Part shown: piece after piece, positions 1 through 7,929 of the stretch | Layout: the number at the start of each line of letters is the position of its first letter | Position numbering within the stretch: position 1 is the stretch's first letter | Source of the DNA: CAYRNY01 sp964425755 | GTDB lineage: Bacteria; Chloroflexota; Anaerolineae; Aggregatilineales; Aggregatilineaceae | Assembly (NCBI GenBank): GCA_964425755.1 | Contig: CAYRNY010000007.1 | Span: 145,195-209,194 of the forward strand | DNA: 64,000 nucleotides | Direction of reading: 5' to 3' | Position numbers and translations under genes: made by a program | The notes under the pieces: generated by a model | Databases searched by the model: none | Told to the model about the DNA's origin: nothing | The model's input: only the letters and a program-made list of their open reading frames with translations

Positions 1-1
1 G

Positions 2-466
2 ATCTTCGATCACCTCGGCTTCGACGCGGTGACGCTGAACCCGTACCTGGGGCGCGAGGCACTCGCCCCGTTCCTCGACCGCGCGGACAAGGGCTGCATC
101 CTGCTGTGCCGCACGTCGAATCCCGGCGCGGGCGAATTCCAGGACTTGCCGATCGCAGGGCGTCCGTTGTGGCAGGTCGTGGCGCAGCACGTGCATGACG
201 CCTGGAACACACACGGCAACTGCATGCTCGTGGCGGGCGCGACGTACCCCGACGAACTGCGCGCGATCCGCGCGACGGTGGGCGACATGACGCTGCTCGT
301 GCCCGGTATCGGCGCGCAAGGCGGCGACGTCGAAGCGACGGTCCGCGCAGGGCTGAACAGCGCCGGGCGCGGCATGATCATCAACGCGTCGCGCAGCATC
401 ATCTTCGCGGATGATCCGGGGGCGGCGGCACGCGACCTGCACGCGGCGATCAACCGCTATCGCTAG
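2..466 (+). CDS. pyrF: Orotidine 5'-phosphate decarboxylase, type 2 (3' part only)
   Basis: The gene enters from the left edge in frame 2, so only the C-terminal 154 residues are visible. OMP decarboxylase makes UMP from OMP in the last step of pyrimidine synthesis. The visible part has the type 2 signature around DAVTLNPYLG, followed by a CRTSNPGAGEFQDL stretch and a late LLVPGIGAQGGD phosphate-binding loop of the TIM barrel. The reading frame ends at TAG 464-466. It is co-directional with the tRNA genes but separated from them by a recognisable promoter. Identification is by recalled family motifs; the catalytic Lys-Asp region lies outside the window. Confidence 0.9.
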   Translation: MFDHLGFDAVTLNPYLGREALAPFLDRADKGCILLCRTSNPGAGEFQDLPIAGRPLWQVVAQHVHDAWNTHGNCMLVAGATYPDELRAIRATVGDMTLLVPGIGAQGGDVEATVRAGLNSAGRGMIINASRSIIFADDPGAAARDLHAAINRYR

Positions 467-500
467 GGCGCAGGCAGCGGCAGAATGCCCGATCGCGGTA

Positions 501-529
501 TTGTCAAGTCCGGCGCGATCCGGTAAGAT
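501..529 (+). promoter_or_regulatory. Promoter for tRNA-Gly
   Basis: A -35 box TTGTCA (501-506) and a -10 box TAAGAT (524-529) are separated by exactly 17 bp and lie 20 bp before the tRNA-Gly. The same TTGTCA-N17 arrangement is seen in front of the wbpA operon in this window. Confidence 0.6.
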
Positions 530-548
530 TAGGACGATAGCAGGATAC

Positions 549-619
549 GCGGGCATGGTGTAGCGGTAACACTACAGCCTTCCAAGCTGTCATCACGGGT
601 TCGAATCCCGTTGCCCGCT
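549..619 (+). tRNA. tRNA-Gly (anticodon TCC)
   Basis: A 71-nt cloverleaf. The acceptor arm GCGGGCA (549-555) pairs with TGCCCGC (612-618), discriminator T619. The anticodon stem ACAGC/GCTGT encloses loop CTTCCAA with anticodon TCC at 581-583. The T arm GGGTTCGAATCCC is intact. The 3' CCA is not encoded. Confidence 0.95.
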
Positions 620-622
620 CTG

Positions 623-650
623 AAACGTCCGGTAGCCTGGGCGTTTTTGT
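623..650 (+). terminator. Intrinsic terminator after tRNA-Gly
   Basis: AAACGTCC pairs with GGGCGTTT (one G-U pair) around an 8-nt loop, and a T-rich tract follows at 644-650. It sits between the two tRNA genes, which suggests that they are separate transcripts or that read-through is partial. Confidence 0.6.
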
Positions 651-655
651 TCTAA

Positions 656-728
656 GGGCCTGTAGCTCAGCGGTTAGAGCAGCCGGCTCATAACCGGTCG
701 GTCGCAGGTTCGAATCCTGCCAGGCCCA
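656..728 (+). tRNA. tRNA with CAT anticodon, probably tRNA-Ile2 (lysidine type), otherwise elongator tRNA-Met
   Basis: A 73-nt cloverleaf. GGGCCTG (656-662) pairs with CAGGCCC (721-727), discriminator A728. The anticodon loop CTCATAA gives CAT at 689-691. The D arm TAGCTCAGCGGTTAGAGCA and the overall look resemble the TilS-modified Ile2 tRNAs of other bacteria more than initiator or elongator Met. It is not an initiator because position 1:72 is a normal G-C pair. The amino acid identity is an inference from resemblance. Confidence 0.85.
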
Positions 729-734
729 CACACG

Positions 735-778
735 ACAACCGCCGTCCTGCCAGCACGCGGGGCGGCTGTTCCTTTCTG
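735..778 (+). terminator. Likely terminator after the CAT tRNA
   Basis: ACAACCGCC (735-743) pairs with GGCGGCTGT (761-769) with a single mismatch, followed by a pyrimidine and T-rich stretch (TTCCTTTCT). It lies directly after the tRNA and before the convergent transporter gene. Confidence 0.5.
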
Positions 779-804
779 CGATCCGCCACCGCACGCACTA
801 ACGC

Positions 805-2013
805 TCACGCGTCCCCGTCGCTCTGGTCGCGAGCGCGCAGCGCCTGTAACTGTTCGCGCTCCAGCAGTAGTGACACCCCGGTTCCGATCACGAGCGCCCA
901 GAAGAACGCCCCAAAACCAAACAATGAAATCTCCGAGAGCGCAACCGCGAAGGCGAATAGCGGTCCGAGCACCAGTGGGCCGCGCACGGCCTGTTGCACC
1001 GCGTTCGCCAGCACGTCCACCACCGCCAGCCCCGCCAGCGCGAGCAACAGCGATAGCGGGATCATGTCCGGTATCTCAGCGGCCATGCCCGCCAGCAATC
1101 CGACCAGTAGCGCCGCGCCCGACGAGATGTAGATCGAGCGGTGGCGGATCGCGTGGTCGCCAGCTGCCGGCCCGGCGACCAGCGATGTAGCGGGCAACGA
1201 CAGCGATACCCCGGTTGGGCCAAGCAGCGATCCTAACATCGAGCCGATGCCGCTCACGCGGTTGATCACGGCGTCGGGCGGCTGGTATTCCTGGCTGCGC
1301 AGGTAAATCAGCGATGGTGTGTTCGCCTGCAGCGTGATCAGGACGACGAACACCGGCGTAGCGGTGATGATCGCCGGCAGCGAAAAGTCAGGGCTGATGA
1401 TCGCGGGGGCGCTCAACGCCGAGACGGTAGGAACCTGCCCGAAATCACCGCTCAACAGCGCGATCACGTGGCCGGCCACCAGCGCAGGTAGAATCGCAGG
1501 CACGCGGTCACCCAGGAACCGGCGGCTGGCGAGATAAGCCAGAAACGTGCCGCCGACCAGGACCGTCGCTTCCCCCGTGAGTGTGAAGATGTCAGCGACG
1601 AACGGCATCACCGCGCCGGCGAGCAGTCCGAAGACGATTGGCATCGGGATCAACGCCGCGAGCCGCGCCATCAGGCCCAGCAGGCTGACCAGCAGCACCG
1701 CCGCACCCGCCAGGATCGACGCGCCGATAAGCGCCGGATAGCTCAGCTCGTTGCCCAGGCGCGAGATGAAAATGATCACGAACAGGTTCCCGGTGAACAG
1801 GATCGGCTGGCGGTAGCGCAGCGTGAGCGCCAGGCTCAAGAAGGAGGGCAGTCCGTACAGCGCCAGAATCCAGCCGCTGGTCTGTTCCGCAGATAATCCG
1901 AGTGTTCGTGCGGATGCCAGCGGGATGCTCAGCACAGTGAGAAAAATGATGATCGAGCGAATTGCAGCGTCAACAACAGGCAGATTCCGCCGTAGCGTCC
2001 GCGAAACTGACAT
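805..2013 (-). CDS. BenE-family (benzoate/H+ symporter type) membrane transporter
   Basis: A 402-residue polytopic membrane protein with about 11-12 hydrophobic segments, covering the usual BenE length. The region ITLQANTPSLIYLRSQEYQP, followed by a Gly-rich GIGSMLGSLLGPTGVSLSLP loop, matches the conserved core of the BenE/YdcO family, which are proton-coupled uptake carriers. I chose the ATG at 2013 because an AGAAGGAA ribosome site lies about 8 nt upstream; a longer reading frame to 2106 lacks one. Substrate is unknown: no aromatic catabolic genes are nearby, so a benzoate role is not supported. Transcribed away from the methyltransferase at 2199. Confidence 0.85.
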   Translation of the reverse strand: MSVSRTLRRNLPVVDAAIRSIIIFLTVLSIPLASARTLGLSAEQTSGWILALYGLPSFLSLALTLRYRQPILFTGNLFVIIFISRLGNELSYPALIGASILAGAAVLLVSLLGLMARLAALIPMPIVFGLLAGAVMPFVADIFTLTGEATVLVGGTFLAYLASRRFLGDRVPAILPALVAGHVIALLSGDFGQVPTVSALSAPAIISPDFSLPAIITATPVFVVLITLQANTPSLIYLRSQEYQPPDAVINRVSGIGSMLGSLLGPTGVSLSLPATSLVAGPAAGDHAIRHRSIYISSGAALLVGLLAGMAAEIPDMIPLSLLLALAGLAVVDVLANAVQQAVRGPLVLGPLFAFAVALSEISLFGFGAFFWALVIGTGVSLLLEREQLQALRARDQSDGDA

Positions 2014-2198
2014 GCAGGTGTTCCTTCTGTCGACGATCAATTCGCGTAGCATAACACATACGCGACTGTTTTTCGATTCCGCCAGATGGCTGCACTTCGC
2101 AGGCACGAGCGGCGAAAGTCCAATGAATCACGGTAAACTACCTGCTGTGAACTGGAAACTGACGACGGAGAATTGTTGACTTCCGAACAGAGTGGTAC

Positions 2199-3167
2199 AT
2201 GACAACTATAGATGATCTCTGGACGACATACCGCACGCACGGGTACGCCGGGGTGCGCGACGCCGATCCCGCCGGGGCGCTGGAGCGGTTTTACCTCGCG
2301 CTGCTGGCGTTCAATGCGGGCGCCTTCAGCGCGGCGGCGCAGTACGCACGCGCCGCCGCCGAGCAACAGCCCGAAAGCCATGTCTACCGGCAGGCCGCGA
2401 CCTACCTTGACCGCGTGCGCGAACACGGCAAAGCAAACGTCTACGTTGCGGGCGACGCCTTCGCGGCGTTCATTCGCGGCGGCGGCAACGTCCACCTGTA
2501 CGCGGCGGTGAGTGACTGCCTGCGCGCGATCTACGCGCAGTACGACGCGCTGCGCCTGCTCGACATCGGCGTCGGGGATGGGCTGGCGCTGCTGCCCGCG
2601 CTGACGGAATCCGTCGCCGGGACGATCGCGGCGCTCGACCTGGTCGAGCCGTCCGGGGCGATGCTGCGCGGCACTGCCGAACAACTCCGCGCGCGGGGCG
2701 TAATGCATACGGCGTATAACCACACCGTGCAGGAATTCATGCAGCACCCGCAGGCCGAGACCGCCCACTGGGACGTGATCCAGGCCACCTGGAGCCTGCA
2801 ATCCGTGCCGCCGGACGCGCGCCCGGACGTGTTCGCGTGGCTGCGCGCGCACGGCGAGCGCGTCCTGATCGCGGAGTTCGACGTGCCGGACTTCCCCGCG
2901 CTGCTCGCGCCGGACCGCGTGCGCTACGTGGTCGCGCGTTACGAAAACGGGCTGGCGGAATACGCGGGCGATGGCGGGCGGGTGGCGCAGGGCTTCCTGA
3001 TGCCGGTGATGTTCGGCTACTTCGACCGCTCAGCGGCACGCACGAACTGGGAAGGCCCGATCGCGACGTGGATCGCGGGGCTGCGCGCGGCGGGCTTTGA
3101 GCACGTCACGGCGCAGCCCCTGTACGACTACTTCTGGGCGCAGGCGTTCTTACTCGACGCGCGCTAG
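2199..3167 (+). CDS. SAM-dependent methyltransferase-like protein with helical N-terminal region
   Basis: A 322-residue soluble protein. Residues 25-75 look like a TPR-type helical repeat (alternating Ala-rich helices). Residues 119-127 carry the class I methyltransferase motif I (LLDIGVGDG), followed by an acidic residue at the end of strand 2 (LDLVEPSG). The substrate cannot be read. The last four bases overlap the stop of the convergent MFS gene: both stops lie in one CTAG. It is divergent from the BenE-type carrier. The ribosome site before ATG 2199 is weak (AGAGTGG). Confidence 0.75.
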   Translation: MTTIDDLWTTYRTHGYAGVRDADPAGALERFYLALLAFNAGAFSAAAQYARAAAEQQPESHVYRQAATYLDRVREHGKANVYVAGDAFAAFIRGGGNVHLYAAVSDCLRAIYAQYDALRLLDIGVGDGLALLPALTESVAGTIAALDLVEPSGAMLRGTAEQLRARGVMHTAYNHTVQEFMQHPQAETAHWDVIQATWSLQSVPPDARPDVFAWLRAHGERVLIAEFDVPDFPALLAPDRVRYVVARYENGLAEYAGDGGRVAQGFLMPVMFGYFDRSAARTNWEGPIATWIAGLRAAGFEHVTAQPLYDYFWAQAFLLDAR

Positions 3168-4555
3168 ACCGCCGCTGCTTCGGCTTTGGATCGCGCGGCG
3201 TCCTGCTCGCCCATCTCTCCCGGTGCACCCTCAGGATCGCTTGCCACCACAGCAACCGGCTTGTAGTCCGGCAGGGTCGCTTCCATCCGGCGCAGCACGG
3301 GCAGCGCGTAAAACGCCATCCCGATCACGGCGATGATCAGGCCCGCAAATACAGCCATCAAGCCCATTCCGGCCCCCGCCTGGCGCCCCACCAGCGGCGC
3401 GACCACATCCCAGATGGGGCGGTTGATCGCCGGCTCGAAGACGTGGTCCGCCAGCGGCCCGGCCAGCAGATACGCCACCGGCGAGAGCAGCATCGCCAAC
3501 TGCGTCACGGCGGCAAAGACGCGCCCCTGTACATCCGGCGGCGTCTTGACCTGCAGCACGGAGTCAAACGCCGCGTTGATCATCGGCAGCGGGATCATCA
3601 ACCCGAACAAAACCAGCCCCATCAACACCGGCGCGCGGGTGATGCCGAACAAGGCGAACATCACGCCGACGATCGCGATGCCGGGCAGGATCGTGTGCAC
3701 GCGCGGGCGCGTCCCGCCCCAGATGCTCATGATCACCCCGCCGAGGATCGCCCCGGCACTCATCGCGCTCATCAACGCGCCAAGCGTCGCCTCGCTGCCG
3801 GTGATGCTCAGCACATACGGCGTGAACAGCACCCCGACCATGTTGAAGAAGAAGTTCACCAGCGTGGCGGAGAGCAGCAGCAGAAACAGCGGTCGCCGCG
3901 CCCACAGGTAGCGGAACCCGACCTGCGCTTCCTTCCAGACCGTACCGCGCAGCGCGCGCCCTTCTGCGGTCTCTTCCGGGCGCGGGATGTGAACCAGCAG
4001 CACAATCGTCATCGCGACCAGGAACGTGAACAGGTCGATCGCCATCACGCCCGCCACCCCCACCAGCGCGAACAGCAGCCCGGCGACCATCGGCGCGACG
4101 ATGCCCGCCGCCGGGTTGCGCAACTGCATGATCGCGTTGGCGCGGTCGCGGTGCGCATCCGGCACCAGCATCGTCACCGACGCCTGGAACGCCGGCCCCT
4201 GGAACATCTCGAACGCGGCCCCGATCGCGGCCAGCAGGTACAACTGCCACAAGGCGAACTGCCCCAGCAGAAAACTGAGCATCAACAGCGCGGTACACAC
4301 CGCCTGCCCCGCGTCCGCGATCACCATCACGTGGCGGCGATCCCAGCGGTCAGCGAGCACACCTGCGAAGCTCGGCGCGATGATGCGCGGAAACGCGGCG
4401 AAAAACGCGACCAGCGCCAGCGGCGTCGCGCTGCCGGTGTCCTGAAACACCCGGATGCCGAGCGCGATATGCGTCATCTGGCTGCCGATCATCGAAAAGG
4501 TCTGCGTGATAATCAAAATGTAGAATGTGCGCAAGGTATGTTTCATGCCTGTCAT
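3164..4555 (-). CDS. MFS transporter, multidrug/siderophore exporter type (MFS_3-like)
   Basis: A 463-residue membrane protein with about 12 hydrophobic helices. The loop between helices 2 and 3 has the MFS motif in the form GVLADRWDRR (near residue 66), and residues near 115-145 (AFEMFQGPAFQASV, then LVP) resemble the EntS and macrolide-efflux branch of the superfamily. It should export small hydrophobic compounds. The first ATG is preferred because GAGGGG lies 5 nt upstream. The C-terminal 40 residues are hydrophilic and Ala/Glu-rich. A promoter overlapped by an inverted repeat lies about 70 bp upstream, suggesting repressor control. Confidence 0.85.
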   Translation of the reverse strand: MTGMKHTLRTFYILIITQTFSMIGSQMTHIALGIRVFQDTGSATPLALVAFFAAFPRIIAPSFAGVLADRWDRRHVMVIADAGQAVCTALLMLSFLLGQFALWQLYLLAAIGAAFEMFQGPAFQASVTMLVPDAHRDRANAIMQLRNPAAGIVAPMVAGLLFALVGVAGVMAIDLFTFLVAMTIVLLVHIPRPEETAEGRALRGTVWKEAQVGFRYLWARRPLFLLLLSATLVNFFFNMVGVLFTPYVLSITGSEATLGALMSAMSAGAILGGVIMSIWGGTRPRVHTILPGIAIVGVMFALFGITRAPVLMGLVLFGLMIPLPMINAAFDSVLQVKTPPDVQGRVFAAVTQLAMLLSPVAYLLAGPLADHVFEPAINRPIWDVVAPLVGRQAGAGMGLMAVFAGLIIAVIGMAFYALPVLRRMEATLPDYKPVAVVASDPEGAPGEMGEQDAARSKAEAAAV

Positions 4556-4629
4556 GATATCCCCTCAGGATGCTGTGCAGCGGGCATCTACATCCTCTAT
4601 ACGCGCGGGCAAGGCGAGAGTTTCACAAA

Positions 4630-4657
4630 ATTAAACTAATTCGTGAATTTTATTCAA
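4630..4657 (-). promoter_or_regulatory. Leftward promoter for the MFS exporter
   Basis: On the minus strand, -35 TTGAAT (4652-4657) and -10 TTTAAT (4630-4635) are separated by 16 bp, about 75 bp before the MFS start. The arms TTCAC (4622-4626) and GTGAA (4643-4647) form an inverted repeat across the -10 region and could be a repressor site. Confidence 0.45.
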
Positions 4658-4672
4658 CACACACCTTGCGGC

Positions 4673-4728
4673 CAGCACGGTGAGCCGCGCGCAGCAAGCG
4701 CCAAGCGCACCGTGCTGTTGAGGTGCGC
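4673..4728. repeat. Two overlapping inverted repeats that exclude each other
   Basis: CAGCACGGTG (4673-4682) is a perfect 10-bp complement of CACCGTGCTG (4708-4717). GCGCACC (4705-4711) is a perfect 7-bp complement of GGTGCGC (4722-4728). The two stems share bases 4708-4711, so in RNA or single-stranded DNA only one could form at a time. Confidence 0.6.
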
Positions 4729-4740
4729 TCGGATTTGGGG

Positions 4741-4765
4741 CGCACGCTGCGGCAGGCAGCGTGCG
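4741..4765. repeat. Perfect 10-bp inverted repeat at the -35 position of the oxidase promoter
   Basis: CGCACGCTGC (4741-4750) and GCAGCGTGCG (4756-4765) flank a 5-nt spacer. No T-tract follows, so it is not a terminator on the plus strand. Its end lies 22 bp before a TATAAT box, a position typical of an activator or repressor site. Confidence 0.6.
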
Positions 4766-4784
4766 CGGGCGTGACACGATTCTG

Positions 4785-4793
4785 TGCTATAAT
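4785..4793 (+). promoter_or_regulatory. Extended -10 promoter element for the cox operon
   Basis: TG (4785-4786), one base, then TATAAT (4788-4793) is a perfect extended -10. There is no good -35 hexamer at 17 bp, only the inverted repeat, which fits an activator-dependent promoter. A second TATAAT is at 4862-4867 with a weak -35 (CTGTTA at 4839). Confidence 0.5.
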
Positions 4794-5070
4794 GCGCAAT
4801 TAAATCAGCCTGTGTTGATGATTTTATGCGAAAAAAACCTGTTATTTATGCTTAATATGTGTATAATTTATAGCGAACACGTTGAGTGGCTCGATTGCTG
4901 TCGTTATAAAGATCGTGAACAACCGTCACCTCTACTTCATCCTACACATCCCAGCCCGGTGACGATACTGCAATTCATCACGTTACTGTCGCCGCCGGTC
5001 GTCGATCCGTCTGGCGCGGCAAACGATTGTGGCTGTCTGGCCCATGGGGGATTGACTTCAGGATACGCAC

Positions 5071-6177
5071 ATGAACCGTAACATCTATCGCACGTTATTC
5101 ACATTGGTCGCCCTGGCGGTGCCGGTCCTGCTCGCGTTGCTGGGCCCGGCGCGCGCCTGGGCGCACGGCCCGGCAGATGGCGGCGCTTCGACGGAGAGCA
5201 TCAACGACCTGTTCACCGTCATCTTCTGGATCGCTGTGCCGGTCTTCTTGCTGGTCGAAGGGCTGGTGCTCTACGCGATCTGGTCGTCACACAGGCGGCG
5301 CAAAGACGCCAGCGAGCCTGATCAGATCGAAGGCAGCCGCCCGCTGGAGATCGGGTGGACGGTGCTATCGTTCGTCATCATCGGGATCGTCTTCATCCTC
5401 GGCTACCGCTTTATGTCAACCGAGTACCGCGTCGAAGCCGACCAGGAAGAGACCACGCCAGACCTGACGGTCCACGTCACCGGCTACATGTTCAACTGGG
5501 ACTTTAAGTATTTTCTGAACGACGGCACCGGGCCTAACGACGACACCGGCATCACGACCACGCGCCGGATGACGATCCCGGCACAGCGCAATGTGCTGCT
5601 GGAGATCACTTCCGATGACGTGGTACACAGCTTCTGGGTGCCGGAACTGGCCGGCAAAATCGACGCGGTTCCCGGTTACGTCAACACGATGTGGTTGAAC
5701 GTGAAAGAGCCGGGCCTTTACGAAGGGAACTGCGCGGAATACTGCGGCACGCTGCACTGGAACATGCTGATTGAGACGCAGGCCCTGCCACCGGACGAGT
5801 TCGACATGTGGATCGCAGAACAACGCGCGGCGGCTGAACAGGCCGGTGCCGCGATCGGGCAGGACCTGACCACGCCGCTGCCGCAGGGCGACGCCGCCGC
5901 GGGTGAAGCGCAGTTCCACGAGCTGGGCTGCGACTCGTGCCACGCCCAGCAACCGGGCGCGGGACCGTCGCTGGCGCAGATCGCCGAGCACGCCCAACAG
6001 CAGGCCGGCACGGCGGATTACGAGACCCCGCAGGATTACCTGCGCGAATCGATCCTGGTGCCGTGTGCCTATACGTATGAAGGATATAACTGCCAGGTGA
6101 TGCCGGGGAATTACGGCGAGCGGCTCACCGCTCAGCAGCTTGCAGACATGATCGCTTACCTGGAGTCCTACGAGTGA
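5071..6177 (+). CDS. coxB: Cytochrome c oxidase subunit II with fused cytochrome c domain (caa3 type)
   Basis: A 368-residue subunit that takes electrons from the cytochrome c pool to the CuA centre. It has an N-terminal signal or anchor (residues 8-30), two further membrane helices (about 47-72 and 93-113), and a cupredoxin domain with all CuA ligands: H186, C221, E223, C225, H229 and M232. The C-terminal cytochrome c domain has heme motif C287-x2-C290-H291 and a likely axial Met344. Two extra cysteines (C332, C341) flank that Met region and could form a disulfide. AGGA lies 8 nt before the ATG. It is first in the operon, 98 bp before coxA. Confidence 0.95.
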   Translation: MNRNIYRTLFTLVALAVPVLLALLGPARAWAHGPADGGASTESINDLFTVIFWIAVPVFLLVEGLVLYAIWSSHRRRKDASEPDQIEGSRPLEIGWTVLSFVIIGIVFILGYRFMSTEYRVEADQEETTPDLTVHVTGYMFNWDFKYFLNDGTGPNDDTGITTTRRMTIPAQRNVLLEITSDDVVHSFWVPELAGKIDAVPGYVNTMWLNVKEPGLYEGNCAEYCGTLHWNMLIETQALPPDEFDMWIAEQRAAAEQAGAAIGQDLTTPLPQGDAAAGEAQFHELGCDSCHAQQPGAGPSLAQIAEHAQQQAGTADYETPQDYLRESILVPCAYTYEGYNCQVMPGNYGERLTAQQLADMIAYLESYE

Positions 6178-6275
6178 CGCACGGCGGGCAGCGGGCCGGA
6201 GCACCGTCCCCGCGCCGCCGCACTTGCAGGACACTGCAACACACGGCTTAGCCTAAGAGTGGAGAGCGTTGGACT

Positions 6276-7925
6276 ATGGCTACTATCGCAACGACGCGCC
6301 CGACACAGGTTCACAAACCGTCGGGGATAATGGATTGGCTCACCACTGTCGATCACAAAAAGATCGGCATCATGTACGTGGTCACGACCTTTTCGTTCTT
6401 CGTCATCGGCGTGTTCCTGGCGCAGATCATGCGCTTTGAGCTGGCAGACCCCGGCCCGACGCTGCCAGGCATGGACGCCGATACGTACAACCAGATCTTT
6501 TCGATCCATGGCTCGACCATGATCTTCCTGTTCGTCATCCCGATGCTGGCCGGGTTAGGCAACTACTTCGTGCCGCTGATGATCGGCGCGCGCGATATGG
6601 CGTTCCCCCGGCTGAACGCGCTCAGCTATTGGCTGCTGCTGTTCGGTGGGTTCACGATGTACGCCGGGTTCCTGGTGAAAGGGGGCGCGGCGGCCAACGG
6701 CTGGACGTCCTACGTGCCACTGTCAGGCAAAGATTACGCGCCGGGGGCCGGCACCGACCTGTGGCTGCTCTCGGTGGCGCTGGTCGGGACTTCGTCGCTG
6801 ATCGGCGCGTTCAACTTCATCGTGACGATCTTCCGGCTGCGCGCGCCGGGCATGACGTTCATGAAGATGCCGCTGTTCGTCTGGACGGTGCTGACGATGG
6901 CGTTCATGATCGTGGCGGCCACGCCGATCCTGACCGCCAACGGCCTGATGCTGCTGGCGGACCGCAACCTCGGCACGCAGTTTTTCAACCCCGCAGCAGG
7001 CGGCGACCCGGTGCTGTGGCAGAACCTGTTCTGGTTCTACTCGCACCCCGCCGTGTACATCATCGTGCTGCCCGCGATGGGCATCATGTCCGAGGTGATC
7101 CCGGTCTTCTCGCGCAAGCCGCTGTTCGGTTACACGGCGATGGTGCTCTCGACCGTTGTGATCGGTGCGCAGGGCTTCGCGACGTGGGCGCACCACATGT
7201 ACACGGTCGGCCTGCCGCCCTGGCTGGAAGCGGTCTTCATGCTCACGACGATGATCATCGCCGTGCCCACCGGCGTGAAGATGTTCAACTGGATCTTCAC
7301 CATGATCGGCGGCAAGCTGCGCTTTGACACGCCGATGCTGTACGCGATCGGGTTCTTGACCACCTTCGTGATCGGCGGGATCACGGGTGTGTTCCAGGCG
7401 GTGCTGCCGATCGACGAGATCGTGCACGACTCGTACTGGATGGTCGCGCACCTGCATTACGCCGTGTTTGGCGGCGGCGGCTTCGGCATCTTCGCCGGGC
7501 TGTATTACTGGTGGCCCAAGATGTTCGGCTACAAGCTCGATGAACGCCTGGGCAAAATCCAGTTCTGGACGCTGTACATCGGCTTCCACATCACGTACTT
7601 CCCGATGCACATCCTGGGGCTGATGGGCATGCCGCGCCGCATCTACGACTACCCGGCGGATCGCGGCTGGACCACGCTAACCCAGCTCACCGCCGTTGGC
7701 GGCGTGATCATGGGCATCTCGGTGCTGATCCTGATCTACAACATGATCAAGAGCGCGCGCAGCCACGAACCGGCAGGCGACGATCCCTGGGAAGGCGACA
7801 CGCTGGAGTGGCTGACCAGCTCGCCACCACCGGAGTACAACTTCGCCACGATCCCGGTCGTGCACAGCCGCCGCCCGGCCCGCGACAAGCGCCTGGGCCT
7901 GACTTCCGCTGAAGGGGGAAACTAG
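6276..7925 (+). CDS. coxA: Cytochrome c oxidase subunit I, A2-type heme-copper oxidase
   Basis: A 549-residue catalytic subunit that reduces O2 to water and pumps protons. Visible ligands: H78 and H394 (low-spin heme), H392 (heme a3), and CuB ligands H257, H306 and H307, with Y261 available for the His-Tyr cross-link. Helix VI reads FYSHPAVY: the D-channel glutamate of A1 oxidases is absent and the Tyr-Ser pair of A2 oxidases (Thermus caa3) is present. The K-channel lysine is K335 (PTGVKMFNW). A GGAGAG site precedes ATG 6276. The C-terminal 60 residues are a hydrophilic tail. Confidence 0.97.
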   Translation: MATIATTRPTQVHKPSGIMDWLTTVDHKKIGIMYVVTTFSFFVIGVFLAQIMRFELADPGPTLPGMDADTYNQIFSIHGSTMIFLFVIPMLAGLGNYFVPLMIGARDMAFPRLNALSYWLLLFGGFTMYAGFLVKGGAAANGWTSYVPLSGKDYAPGAGTDLWLLSVALVGTSSLIGAFNFIVTIFRLRAPGMTFMKMPLFVWTVLTMAFMIVAATPILTANGLMLLADRNLGTQFFNPAAGGDPVLWQNLFWFYSHPAVYIIVLPAMGIMSEVIPVFSRKPLFGYTAMVLSTVVIGAQGFATWAHHMYTVGLPPWLEAVFMLTTMIIAVPTGVKMFNWIFTMIGGKLRFDTPMLYAIGFLTTFVIGGITGVFQAVLPIDEIVHDSYWMVAHLHYAVFGGGGFGIFAGLYYWWPKMFGYKLDERLGKIQFWTLYIGFHITYFPMHILGLMGMPRRIYDYPADRGWTTLTQLTAVGGVIMGISVLILIYNMIKSARSHEPAGDDPWEGDTLEWLTSSPPPEYNFATIPVVHSRRPARDKRLGLTSAEGGN

Positions 7926-7929
7926 CAGT

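Larger units (their letters stand above)
4556..5070. other. 515-bp regulatory gap between the MFS exporter and the oxidase operon
   Basis: This divergent gap has no convincing gene. It contains the leftward MFS promoter with an inverted repeat (4622-4657), three GC-rich inverted repeats (4673-4765), two possible rightward -10 boxes (4788-4793 and 4862-4867) and roughly 200-280 nt of leader before coxB. The stretch 4620-4660 and the stretch 4790-4880 are markedly AT-rich compared with the rest of the window. A 106-codon frame from 4761 to 5081 is not supported by a ribosome site or coding character. Confidence 0.7.

Noticed and set aside
504..794. Minus-strand 96-codon frame across the tRNA genes
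   Set aside because: It covers both tRNAs and their terminators; typical false frame from tRNA sequence.
805..2013. Uracil/xanthine permease assignment for the transporter next to pyrF
   Set aside because: Proximity to pyrF is tempting, but the sequence pattern fits BenE better than the nucleobase permease family, and the gene is on the opposite strand beyond two tRNAs.
4761..5081. 106-codon reading frame in the oxidase leader
   Set aside because: It overlaps the coxB start, has no ribosome site and no protein-like composition; it is best seen as untranslated leader.
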